The notes under the pieces: generated by a model
What the model saw: only the letters and a program-made list of their open reading frames with translations
What the model was told of the DNA's origin: nothing
The model's database searches: none
Program-made: the position numbers and the translations under genes
Shown: positions 25,540 through 32,865 of the stretch, piece after piece
Numbering within the stretch: position 1 is the stretch's first letter
Layout: the number at the start of each line of letters is the position of its first letter
Source of the DNA: Actinoallomurus vinaceus
GTDB lineage: Bacteria > Actinomycetota > Actinomycetes > Streptosporangiales > Streptosporangiaceae
Assembly: GCF_039542055.1 (NCBI RefSeq)
Contig: NZ_BAABHK010000006.1
Coordinates: forward strand, 186,001 to 250,000
Length of the DNA stretch: 64,000 nt
Direction: 5' to 3'

Positions 25540-26850
25540 ATGACGATCAACGATCTGCGCGGTGTCCTCAAGGGGCGCGTGCTCCTGCCCGATGACGACG
25601 GCTTTGAACAGGCGGCCACCGCGTGGAATCTGACCGTCAGGCAGCCGGTGGCGGCCGTGGCGGAGGCCGCGGATGCCGATGACGTGGCGGCGCTCGTGCG
25701 TTACGCACGGCGGGCGGGTATGACGGTGACCGCGCAGCCGAGCGGGCATGGCGCCTCGGGTGATGTGGAAGGCCTGATCCTGTTGCGTACCGGCCTGCTG
25801 AACGAGGTGGAGGTACGCGCGGAGGAGCGCGTGGTCCGGGTGGGCGCGGGCGTGAAGTGGGGGCAGTTGCTGGCGGCGGCCGGTCCGCTGGGTCTGACCG
25901 GCCTGTCCGGCAGCGCGCCGGGGGTCAGCGTGACCGGCTACACCCTGGGCGGCGGGGTCGGCTGGTTCAGCCGCAAGTACGGCTTCGCCTCCGACAGCGT
26001 GCGGGCTATCGACATCGTGGACGCCGATGGCGAGCCGGGCCGGGTGACCGCCGAGTCCGATCCCGAGCTGTTCTGGGCGCTGCGCGGCGGTGGCGGGGAC
26101 GTCGCGGTGGTGACCGCCCTCGAACTCGAGCTGTATCCCGTGCCAGTCCTGTACGGCGGGCGCGTGATCTGGCCGGAGCACCGGACCAGGGAGGTGTACG
26201 ACGCGTTCCTGGAGATCACCGCCGAGGCGCCGCGTGAACTCAGTGTCTGGATCAACCGGCTCCAGCCACCCGGCGCGCCGCCGATGGTGACGCTGGATCT
26301 GGCCTACCTGGGTGAGGCGGCTCAGGGGGAGGACCTGCTGGTGCGCATCGACAAGATCGAGGGCGCGATCTCCGACAGCCGCGGCGTCGTCCCGGTTGCC
26401 GACCTGGGTGACATCACCGCCGAGCCGACCGATCCGGCCCCATCCATCGCTCGTGCGGAGCTGCTCACCGGACTGGACGCGGACGCGGTGGAGCTCCTGC
26501 TGGCCAAGCCGGTCGAACCGCTCATCAACGTGCAGATCAGGCACCTGGGCGGGGCGCTCGCCGAGCCGGGCGACGGGGCCGGTGCGAGCGGCGCGGTGGC
26601 TGAGCCGTACCTGCTCGGCCTGCTGGGCCTCGGCCTGCCGCACGCGGCCGATGCGACGCGCGCCAAGCAGGCCGAGGTCGTGGCCGACCTGGAGGCCCAC
26701 ATCAGCGGCCGCAAGCCGTACACCCTGCTGTCCCCCGGTGACACGGCGGCAAAGTCCTTCTCCGGCAGCGCGCTCGCGCGGCTGCGGGAGATCAAGCGGG
26801 CCCGTGACCCGCACAACGTGTTCCGCGCGAACTACCCGGTGCTCGGATAG
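25540..26850 (+). CDS. FAD-dependent oxidoreductase, berberine-bridge type
   Basis: 436 aa. The PCMH-type FAD domain has AALVRYARRAGMTVTAQPSGHG with H70 as the likely covalent flavin-linking residue, GAGVKWGQLL, LTGLSGSAPGVSVTGYTLGGG and LFWALRGGGGDVAVVTALEL. The C-terminus ends LREIKRARDPHNVFRANYPV, the BBE tail. The second flavin-linking Cys of bicovalent members is not evident. It would oxidise a small organic substrate using O2; the substrate is unknown. It follows the hemerythrin and DUF4267 genes. Confidence 0.9.
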   Translation: MTINDLRGVLKGRVLLPDDDGFEQAATAWNLTVRQPVAAVAEAADADDVAALVRYARRAGMTVTAQPSGHGASGDVEGLILLRTGLLNEVEVRAEERVVRVGAGVKWGQLLAAAGPLGLTGLSGSAPGVSVTGYTLGGGVGWFSRKYGFASDSVRAIDIVDADGEPGRVTAESDPELFWALRGGGGDVAVVTALELELYPVPVLYGGRVIWPEHRTREVYDAFLEITAEAPRELSVWINRLQPPGAPPMVTLDLAYLGEAAQGEDLLVRIDKIEGAISDSRGVVPVADLGDITAEPTDPAPSIARAELLTGLDADAVELLLAKPVEPLINVQIRHLGGALAEPGDGAGASGAVAEPYLLGLLGLGLPHAADATRAKQAEVVADLEAHISGRKPYTLLSPGDTAAKSFSGSALARLREIKRARDPHNVFRANYPVLG

Positions 26851-27140
26851 ATCGGTTCCCAGCAGGTCACGGCCCCTCCGCCCACCGGGGCGGCGAGGCC
26901 GCACCGAACCCGCGTGACAGATGTCGCCGCGAGCACTGTGAAGGGCAACACCCACACAGGAAGGACTCGCACCATGAGGGTTGCCAACCTGAATTGACTG
27001 GTCACGGGGCTGGCCTGCCGGGGTTTGCGACCTCGAGATCGTCTGCCACCCATTTCCGGTCCAGCGCAGCCTGGACCTCCGCCAGATCCTGACCACCCGC
27101 CGGCCGGGTCGTGACCAGGCCGGAACCCTGAGGACCACTT
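26851..27140. other. 290-bp gap with a 7-codon mini-ORF behind a strong ribosome binding site
   Basis: At 26974-26997 an ATG preceded by AGGAAGGA opens a frame reading MRVANLN followed by TGA. This could be a leader peptide controlling the DUF2871 gene, or the 5' end of a lost gene; the peptide resembles the first residues of fumarylacetoacetate-hydrolase proteins, but this is weak. No other gene is supported in the gap. Confidence 0.4.
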
Positions 27141-27590
27141 GTGAAGAAGCTCTACTACGCTGCCCACACCTACATGATCGTCGGGCTGGTCAGCGGCCTC
27201 TACTACCGCGAGATCACCAAGCTGAACGATTTCACCGGCGACTCCCAGCTCGGACTCGTCCACACCCACGTGCTCGCCCTCGGCATGCTCTTCTTCCTGA
27301 TCGCCCTGGCGCTGGAGAAGCTGTTCACCCTGACGGCCGGCAGACTCTTCAACGCGTTCTTCTGGACCTACAACGCCGGCCTCGCTATCACCGTCGCCGT
27401 CATGACCGTCCGCGGCACACAGACGGTCCTCGGCCACCACACCCCCGAAGCAGCAGCCGCCATCGCCGGAATCGGCCACATCACACTCACCGTCGGCCTG
27501 ATCTTCTTCTTCATCAACCTGGGCAAATGCATCGCCAAGGCCCCCGCGACCACCGATCTCGACACACAGCCACAGACAACCGATCACTGA
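27141..27590 (+). CDS. DUF2871-like membrane protein
   Basis: 149 aa from GTG 27141 with GAGGA upstream. Four helices with conserved-looking His residues: LYYAAHTYMIVGLVSGLYYREI, LVHTHVLALGMLFFLIALALE and GIGHITLTVGLIFFFINLGK. This matches the DUF2871 family. The histidines suggest heme or metal binding, in line with the redox flavour of the upstream genes, but no function is established. Confidence 0.85.
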   Translation: MKKLYYAAHTYMIVGLVSGLYYREITKLNDFTGDSQLGLVHTHVLALGMLFFLIALALEKLFTLTAGRLFNAFFWTYNAGLAITVAVMTVRGTQTVLGHHTPEAAAAIAGIGHITLTVGLIFFFINLGKCIAKAPATTDLDTQPQTTDH

Positions 27591-27821
27591 ACGCGCGGAC
27601 ACGAAACACCGGCGGGCGATCGTTGCGCGGCGGCCGCCGCCGAGCCCGTGCGCCATGAGGGTCTCGTACGTCGCACAGGCCCGCACGGCCAGGGCGCTGT
27701 GGTCGGGGGAGTAGAGCAACGATCGGGGGTTCGCACGTGGCCGCGCGGCACGTCGGCCACCGCCCGCGTCAAGAACCGCTCCCAAGCCGGGTACCGGGAA
27801 GCGACAAGATCATTCCGCGTA
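27591..27821 (-). other. Possible decayed coding DNA, not assigned
   Basis: On the minus strand two neighbouring frames give protein-like pieces, RYPAWERFLTRAVADVP then, after a frame change near 27730, SLLYSPDHSALAVRACATYE. They could be one broken gene. I cannot name the family and no intact start or stop pair exists. Confidence 0.25.
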
Positions 27822-27938
27822 TATTCCGCGCCGACCGGCACTGCCAGGCCACCGATGGCATGTCGGCGACAGCAACCATCTGACATGTCGGCGACAGCAA
27901 CCATCTGACATGTCGGCGACAGCAACCATCAATCGCGG
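27822..27938. repeat. Dispersed intergenic repeat, copy 2, with a 25-nt triplication
   Basis: Matches the repeat at 20973-21044 from TATTCCGCGCC to ATCAATCGCGG. Inside it a 25-nt unit ATGTCGGCGACAGCAACCAT... is present three times, at 27860-27884, 27885-27909 and 27910-27934 (the last diverging in its final bases); copy 1 has it once. It lies about 85 bp from the tRNA gene. Confidence 0.85.
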
Positions 27939-28023
27939 GGGTCCGGGGGGCTTGGCCCCCCGGGCGGAATCGCGGGCCTCCGCGAAGGCGAGCAAAGCTC
28001 GACGAGTAGGCGAAGCCGCCTCG

Positions 28024-28096
28024 TGGGCACAGCTGGATTCGAACCAGCGACTCCTGGTTTGTAAGACCAGTGCTCTAACCACTGAGCTATGCGCCC
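28024..28096 (-). tRNA. tRNA-Val (anticodon UAC)
   Basis: The minus strand folds into a full cloverleaf: acceptor arms GGGCGCA and TGTGCCC with discriminator A, D-arm GCTC/GAGC, anticodon arm CTGGT-CTTACAA-ACCAG giving anticodon TAC, T-arm GCTGG-TTCGAAT-CCAGC. CCA is not encoded. It reads GUA/GUG valine codons. It is isolated, flanked by the dispersed repeat on one side and the PIG-L gene on the other. Confidence 0.95.
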
Positions 28097-28161
28097 GCTG
28101 CCGGAGGAACCGGCGACCGGCCACAGCCTACCGGGATCTTCCCCCTACCTGCGAAACGAAA

Positions 28162-30342
28162 TCAGGCGACCGGCCGCCAGGCACCGTAGATGTCACCGGC
28201 GCCGCGCGAGGAGACGTACAGGCGGCCGTCCTCGGTGAGGGCGAGGGCGAACACCTGTCCGTTGCCGTCGGTGGCGACCATGGGGACGCCGATCGCGGGG
28301 AAGGGGAGGGCGGGCGGGGGGACGCGGCTGCCGGTGGGGACCGGGGCCTCGCCGACCTCGTGGAAGACCGCCCGCAGTGGGGTCGCGGGGTCGCTCCACC
28401 TGCGGCCGGTCTCCTTCACCTGGCGGATCGCCGTCGAACCGCCCTGCTCGTACACGAGGGTCGGGTTGCCGCCGGCGTCGCGGGTCGCGGTGACGGGGCC
28501 GCCCGGCCGTACGCCGGGGACCGCGCCGGCGTACACGAAGGTGCATCCTGGGCCCTGCCGCCACTGGAGCAACTGCGTACGGGTCGGGGCGAAGAGCTCG
28601 ATTCCGGCGTTGCCGCCGACGGCGTCCATGCCGTCCTGGATGTCGCGGCCGGGCGGGATCGTCCGGGTGCGCTTACGCGCGGGTGCCGCCGGAGGCGCGG
28701 TCGTCGGGCCGCCGGAAGGGGCGGTGGTCGTGGGAGCCGGTGAGGCGGGGGCGCTCGTTCCCGGGGTACCCGGTGTCGGCCGGGACGGTGTCGGGGACGG
28801 CGTGCCGCCGGTCGCCGGGGTGCCCGTGCCGGGCAGTGGCAGCGACGGCAGGAGGTGCCGGGGGTGCCGGGACGGCGAGGCGCTCGGGGTCGCCGAGGGC
28901 GACGCACTGCTCGGCCGGGTGGTCGGGGCCGTCGTGCGGGGCGTGGGGGAGGAGGGTGCCACGGCGCGCCTCCGGACGGCCTTGGCAGCCGGGCCGCGCA
29001 GTTCCTGCCAGGATTTCGTCCAGGAGCCGGTCGCCGCCTGGCACTTCACGCTGACGCCGCCTTTGGCGTTGCGGACGAACACGGCGGTGCCGCCGTTCCT
29101 GCCGGACACGGCGAGGGGGGCGCCGGTCGCGGCGCCCAGGGGGGTCCAAGTGGCCGTCCACCGTCCGCCGGCGTACCGGGGCCGGACGGCGACGAGCGCG
29201 CCGCCCCTGTGGGCGAAGACCTGGCCGTCGGCGGTGGTGAGCGACGCGTCGAGGCCGCTGCCGCCGAGTGACGCCGGACCGGCCCACCCGGTGGGGGTCT
29301 GCCACCACGTGTAAAGGCGGCCGGACAGGACGGCGAAGGCCTGGAGTCGTCCGTTGCCCGCGCGGGTCGTCCAGGAGGCTCCTCGCGGCCAGCGGTAGCG
29401 CATGCGCACCTGCCACGAGGCGAAGTTCTTGGCCTCGGAGTTGATCCGGTAGTCATAGGCCCGGTAGTCGGCGAAGTAGCGCTGCTTGGCCCTGCTGTCG
29501 GCCTTGCCGAGGTTCACCGGGGTGTCGCTGAGGTTGTAGTCGCGGTAGTCGACCTGGACGACGGGCCGCCCGTACGAGTGCACCGCCTCGGCGGCGAACT
29601 TGGCCGCCGCGACGTGGTCGGTGTGGTCGGCGGTGTACCGCCGGTCTGGAGCGGGGTCCTGCGTCCGTACCACCGTGGGGCGGTACCGCTGGAACAGGGC
29701 GACCAGCGCGCGGACGACGTCGGCGTGGGTGTAACAGTGGGCGTACGGCGAGTGCTTCGGTGTCACGGTCGCCGCGCACTTGGCCGAGCGGTGGTCCGCC
29801 TGGAGCTGGGCGATCGCCCGCCTGCCGATGCGGGGGCGGGGGTCGCGGCCGTCGGGCAGGCTGAGGAACGCCAGATGGATGTCGGGGCGCGCGGTGAGCG
29901 TGTGCACCTCGACCTTCAGCCGGCCGGAGCGTACGGTCTCCACTCGCCAGCCGTCCCGGACCCCGGCCATGGCGGCGTACGCCGCGTGCAGTCCCTGGCG
30001 GCGTTGCGCGACGTACACGTGAGGGTCGTGATGGTCCTTGATCCCGGCGTGTCCCTCACCCGCGGTCAGCACGACCGTCGTGACGCCTTCGCCTCGCCGG
30101 ATGTCCTGCGTGAGGTCCGGGGACATGAACAGAAGGTCGTCGTCCGGGTGGGCGACGATCTGGACGAACCCGGCCGGCGCAGCGAGCGTTCGCTCCTGCG
30201 CGGCCCGTACCGGACTCGCGATCCCGAGAAGACCGACACATGTCGCCGCCGCGGCCAGACCCGCGATCGCCCGCGCAGGGCTACCCGCCACGCTCGCTCC
30301 CCGTCGCCCTGCGGACACCCGCCGCAGGAGCGAGAGGATCAT
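28162..30342 (-). CDS. Secreted PIG-L family deacetylase with Pro/Thr linker and propeller-like regions
   Basis: 726 aa. N-terminal signal segment to about residue 48 (ending SPVRAA). The PIG-L/LmbE zinc motif AHPDDDLLF has H65, and the distal ligand motif is DHTDHVAAAKFAAEAVHSYG. Residues from about 330 to 450 and the last 140 look like repeated short beta strands (GRLQAFAVLSGRLYTWWQTP; NGQVFALALTEDGRLYVSSRG), as in lectin or propeller modules. Between them lies a 110-residue linker of P, T, S and G. It would deacetylate an extracellular N-acetylglucosaminyl substrate. An AT-rich island precedes the start and no ribosome binding site is obvious. Confidence 0.88.
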   Translation of the reverse strand: MILSLLRRVSAGRRGASVAGSPARAIAGLAAAATCVGLLGIASPVRAAQERTLAAPAGFVQIVAHPDDDLLFMSPDLTQDIRRGEGVTTVVLTAGEGHAGIKDHHDPHVYVAQRRQGLHAAYAAMAGVRDGWRVETVRSGRLKVEVHTLTARPDIHLAFLSLPDGRDPRPRIGRRAIAQLQADHRSAKCAATVTPKHSPYAHCYTHADVVRALVALFQRYRPTVVRTQDPAPDRRYTADHTDHVAAAKFAAEAVHSYGRPVVQVDYRDYNLSDTPVNLGKADSRAKQRYFADYRAYDYRINSEAKNFASWQVRMRYRWPRGASWTTRAGNGRLQAFAVLSGRLYTWWQTPTGWAGPASLGGSGLDASLTTADGQVFAHRGGALVAVRPRYAGGRWTATWTPLGAATGAPLAVSGRNGGTAVFVRNAKGGVSVKCQAATGSWTKSWQELRGPAAKAVRRRAVAPSSPTPRTTAPTTRPSSASPSATPSASPSRHPRHLLPSLPLPGTGTPATGGTPSPTPSRPTPGTPGTSAPASPAPTTTAPSGGPTTAPPAAPARKRTRTIPPGRDIQDGMDAVGGNAGIELFAPTRTQLLQWRQGPGCTFVYAGAVPGVRPGGPVTATRDAGGNPTLVYEQGGSTAIRQVKETGRRWSDPATPLRAVFHEVGEAPVPTGSRVPPPALPFPAIGVPMVATDGNGQVFALALTEDGRLYVSSRGAGDIYGAWRPVA

Positions 30343-30380
30343 GCCATACGTTAGGTTGAAATTTAGTTAATTGTGGGTTA
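30343..30380 (-). promoter_or_regulatory. AT-rich promoter/operator island upstream of the PIG-L gene
   Basis: This stretch is far more AT-rich than its surroundings. It contains an imperfect 11-nt direct repeat on plus, GTTAGGTTGAA then ATTTAGTTAAT (30350-30371), immediately before the start codon. It probably holds the promoter and a regulator site for the secreted deacetylase. Confidence 0.5.
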
Positions 30381-30487
30381 CTGGGGCGCTGATCACAGCT
30401 TGCCCGGATTGTCGTTCGTGGCGCGGCACGGCCGCTCATCGACCCGCGGGTCGGGATCGCCGGGTCGTGGACCGGGTGCGTGGGCGG

Positions 30488-30814
30488 TCAGGTCGTCGGG
30501 CCGCGGCGCAGGACGCGGCTGAGTGCCGCGGCGACCTCCTCGGACAACCCCGGGGCGCCGGCGGACACGCGTGTCTCAGGCGTGCGCTCGGCGGCGCGGA
30601 CCTGCCCGCACGTACGGCACTCGACCTCGCCGAGGCGGCATACCAGGGTCGTCGACCCGCACGCCGTGCAGTGATCGAGCTCGCCGGCCCAGTCCAGACC
30701 GTTCTGGCAGTCGGGGCAGATCAGAACCTGCCGGTCCTCGCGCACCCCGCGTCGCCAGGGGCTGGGGCCGTGGTCCGGGTCCGTCTGCCGGGCCCCGCAG
30801 CGGTAGCAGGGCAT
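30488..30814 (-). CDS. Small zinc-ribbon protein
   Basis: 108 aa with four CxxC pairs, CYRC, CPDC, CTAC and CRTC, spaced to form two zinc ribbons in the first 72 residues. The last 30 residues are helical (LSEEVAAALSRVLRRG). No enzymatic domain is seen. It lies 53 bp downstream of the peroxiredoxin gene on the same strand, separated from it by a perfect 20-nt palindrome. Possible nucleic-acid or protein-binding role, not established. Confidence 0.75.
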   Translation of the reverse strand: MPCYRCGARQTDPDHGPSPWRRGVREDRQVLICPDCQNGLDWAGELDHCTACGSTTLVCRLGEVECRTCGQVRAAERTPETRVSAGAPGLSEEVAAALSRVLRRGPTT

Positions 30815-30837
30815 GGCGCCTCCGGTGGGATCCGGGA

Positions 30838-30857
30838 CCGGGCCCGTACGGGCCCGG
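30838..30857. terminator. Perfect 20-nt palindrome between peroxiredoxin and zinc-ribbon genes
   Basis: Arms CCGGGCCCG and CGGGCCCGG flank the central TA. There is no T-run, so it may act as a partial terminator, an mRNA-stabilising hairpin or a protein site. Confidence 0.45.
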
Positions 30858-30867
30858 CCACAGGAGG

Positions 30868-31329
30868 TCAGGAGATGTCGGCGAGCGCCTTGCGGTACTC
30901 GTCGAGGTCACGGGCGTCGGGGATGGCGTTCTCCACCTTCCACCGCACGACACCGGTCTTGTCGATGATGTAGGTGCCGCGCGTCGCGACGCCTCTGTTC
31001 TCGTCGAAGATCCCGTAGGCCTTCGCCACGTCGCCGTGCGGCCAGAAGTCCGACAGCAGGGGGAACTGGTAGTTCTCCTGGTCGGCCCAGGCCCGGTGCG
31101 CGAACATCGAGTCGACCGACACGGCGAGGACCTGCACGTCGTCGCCGCCCAGGGTGGGCAGCCGGTCGCGGATGGCGCACAGTTCGCCCGTGCACACGCC
31201 GCTGAACGCCAGCGGGTAGAAGACGAGAACCACGGTCTTCTTCCCCTGGAAGTCCGACAGCCTGACCGGAGTGCCGTGCTGGTCGTTCAGCTCGAAGTCC
31301 GGTGCGGCGTCGCCGACGTCAACCGCCAT
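30868..31329 (-). CDS. ahpE: Peroxiredoxin, AhpE type
   Basis: 153 aa from ATG 31327-31329 (AGGAAGG upstream); a longer in-frame extension is rejected. It shows the thioredoxin-fold peroxiredoxin layout: VGDAAPDFELNDQHGTPVRLSDF, active site FYPLAFSGVCTGELCAIRD with the peroxidatic Cys in GVCTGE, and GVVRWKVENAIPDARD. The length and the active-site sequence are those of AhpE. It reduces peroxides and peroxynitrite in the cytoplasm. It lies near DUF3052 and aceE, a conserved actinobacterial neighbourhood. Confidence 0.93.
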   Translation of the reverse strand: MAVDVGDAAPDFELNDQHGTPVRLSDFQGKKTVVLVFYPLAFSGVCTGELCAIRDRLPTLGGDDVQVLAVSVDSMFAHRAWADQENYQFPLLSDFWPHGDVAKAYGIFDENRGVATRGTYIIDKTGVVRWKVENAIPDARDLDEYRKALADIS

Positions 31330-31474
31330 GTCGTGAACCCTTCCTCGCCGAGTCTGTGGCCGGACGCCAGTCTGCCACTGCACGCCACGGCGGATCGCGG
31401 GAGACCCGACGTATGAAACGCCTCACACGCCGGTCAACCCTCTCCCCGCACGGTCCGCTCCTCGGCGGGAAAGG

Positions 31475-31897
31475 TCAACGCCGTGCCTTGGGCGACACCA
31501 GGCGCGTGCCCGACCACTCCTGGGCCGCGCTGATGCTCTTGGTCTGCGACAGTCCGGCCGTCTGCGCGGCCTCGAGGATGTCGCTCGGCTCGACGTGGCC
31601 TTCGCGCCCCGCCTTCGGCGTGAGCAGCCAGATGTGGCCGCCGTCCGCCAGTGTGGTCAGTGCGTCGGACAAGGCGTCGAACAGATCACCGTCGTCCTCG
31701 CGCCACCACAGCAGCACGGTGTCGACGACGTCGTCGTAGTCCTCGTCGACCAGCTCGTTGGTCGAGACCGACTCGATGGAGCTGCGCAGCTCCTCGTCGG
31801 TGTCGGCGTCGTAGCCGATCTCCTGCACCACCTGGTTCGGCTTGATGCCGAGCCGTTCGGCCAGGCTGCTCTGCGCCTGACCCGCGGTCGCGCTCAC
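31475..31897 (-). CDS. DUF3052 family protein
   Basis: 140 aa from GTG 31895-31897, with GGGAGGA 5 nt upstream; the longer ATG version adds 12 residues without a ribosome binding site. Family features: SSLAERLGIKPNQVVQEIGYDADTDEELR, DEDYDDVVDTVLLWWREDDGDL and a terminal AAQEWSGTRLVSPK. The family is almost confined to actinobacteria, often lies next to aceE, and has no established function. Confidence 0.92.
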   Translation of the reverse strand: MSATAGQAQSSLAERLGIKPNQVVQEIGYDADTDEELRSSIESVSTNELVDEDYDDVVDTVLLWWREDDGDLFDALSDALTTLADGGHIWLLTPKAGREGHVEPSDILEAAQTAGLSQTKSISAAQEWSGTRLVSPKARR

Positions 31898-32053
31898 GAA
31901 CGTCCTCCCTGTGTTGTGGGCCGCGATTGTCAAACATGCCCATGTTCTTTACCGCCCGACCCTTCCGGGTGCGGCATTGCCGGACAGTTCACACGGCGGA
32001 CCACCCCATGCGCAAGTGTCTGACCCGCAAGTGAGCGAACACGGCCACTTCTC

Positions 32054-32467
32054 TCAACTACCGCTGATGAAGCTGAGTCGCACCTTGCGCACGACATTGT
32101 CCACGTTGAGGTCCACCACAGCCACCGATTGCCAGGTGCCGAGCGCGGGTTTCCCGCCGATCACCGGGATCGTGGCGTAGGGCGCGACGAACGCCGGCAT
32201 CACGTGAGAGCGGCCATGCCCACGAGATCCATGCGCATGCATCCACCGATCGTCCGCAGGCAATATTTCGCCGAGCGCGGACAGGAGATCTTCGTCGCTG
32301 CCCGATCCCAGCTCTATCAGCGCGATGCCGGCGGTCGCGTGCGGAACGAAGAGGCTCAGCAATCCGTCGGACGCCCCGATGTCGCGCAGGAATCTGAGGC
32401 ATTCGCCGGTGATGTCGTGCACGGCCTCCTTGCTCCCAGTGGCCACGCTTATCACTTCAGTGTTCAT
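32054..32467 (-). CDS. YjbQ/UPF0047 family protein
   Basis: 137 aa, usual length. Motifs: VPHATAGIALIELGSG, the conserved DDRWMHAHGSRGHGRSHVMPAFVAP with the metal-binding His residues, and ALGTWQSVAVVDLN near the end. The family is linked to thiamine-phosphate synthase activity of low efficiency, with the physiological role uncertain. It is followed upstream by the DUF1918 gene on the same strand. Confidence 0.93.
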   Translation of the reverse strand: MNTEVISVATGSKEAVHDITGECLRFLRDIGASDGLLSLFVPHATAGIALIELGSGSDEDLLSALGEILPADDRWMHAHGSRGHGRSHVMPAFVAPYATIPVIGGKPALGTWQSVAVVDLNVDNVVRKVRLSFISGS

Positions 32468-32477
32468 GCGTACATGT

Positions 32478-32663
32478 CTACTCGTCGTGTTCGATCACGG
32501 CATCCGGTCCGGGGTACACCAAACCAGTGTGTCCATCGTCGAAACGGACGAGATAGGGCGGCTCGCCGGTGGCGCCGCGCACCTCAATGATCTTTCCGGT
32601 CCGGTCCGCCTGTCCGACGGTGTTGCCGTGGACATGCAGCCGGTCGCCTACGACCGCGTGCAT
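32478..32663 (-). CDS. DUF1918 small protein
   Basis: 61 aa from ATG 32661-32663 with GGGAGG upstream. Sequence pattern GDRLHVHGNTVGQADRTGKI and EPPYLVRFDDGHTGLVYPGPD is the SH3-like DUF1918 fold, including the acidic end. Function unknown. It ends 10 nt before YjbQ starts, and is divergent from aceE over a 202-bp promoter region. Confidence 0.9.
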   Translation of the reverse strand: MHAVVGDRLHVHGNTVGQADRTGKIIEVRGATGEPPYLVRFDDGHTGLVYPGPDAVIEHDE

Positions 32664-32865
32664 GGTCGTTTCACCTCCCGACCGCGGGTATCCCCTCAGC
32701 GGTGGCTCTCCACACACAGCCTCGTACGACGCGAGGCCGATGGGAAGCCATATCGGGACGGTTACCCGACAGTAGAGATGCGTTAACGGTCCCGACGTAC
32801 GACGATGGTCAGGACAACAACGATCCATCACCTGACCTGGGTGGGCACGAAGCGAAGGGGACCCC

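Noticed and set aside
21051..26850. Secondary-metabolite gene cluster around the BTAD regulator
   Set aside because: No polyketide synthase, NRPS, terpene cyclase or RiPP genes are present. Hemerythrin, DUF4267 and one oxidase do not make a cluster.
28024..28096. tRNA as integration site of a genomic island
   Set aside because: No integrase and no direct repeat of the tRNA 3' end in the window; only a dispersed repeat nearby.
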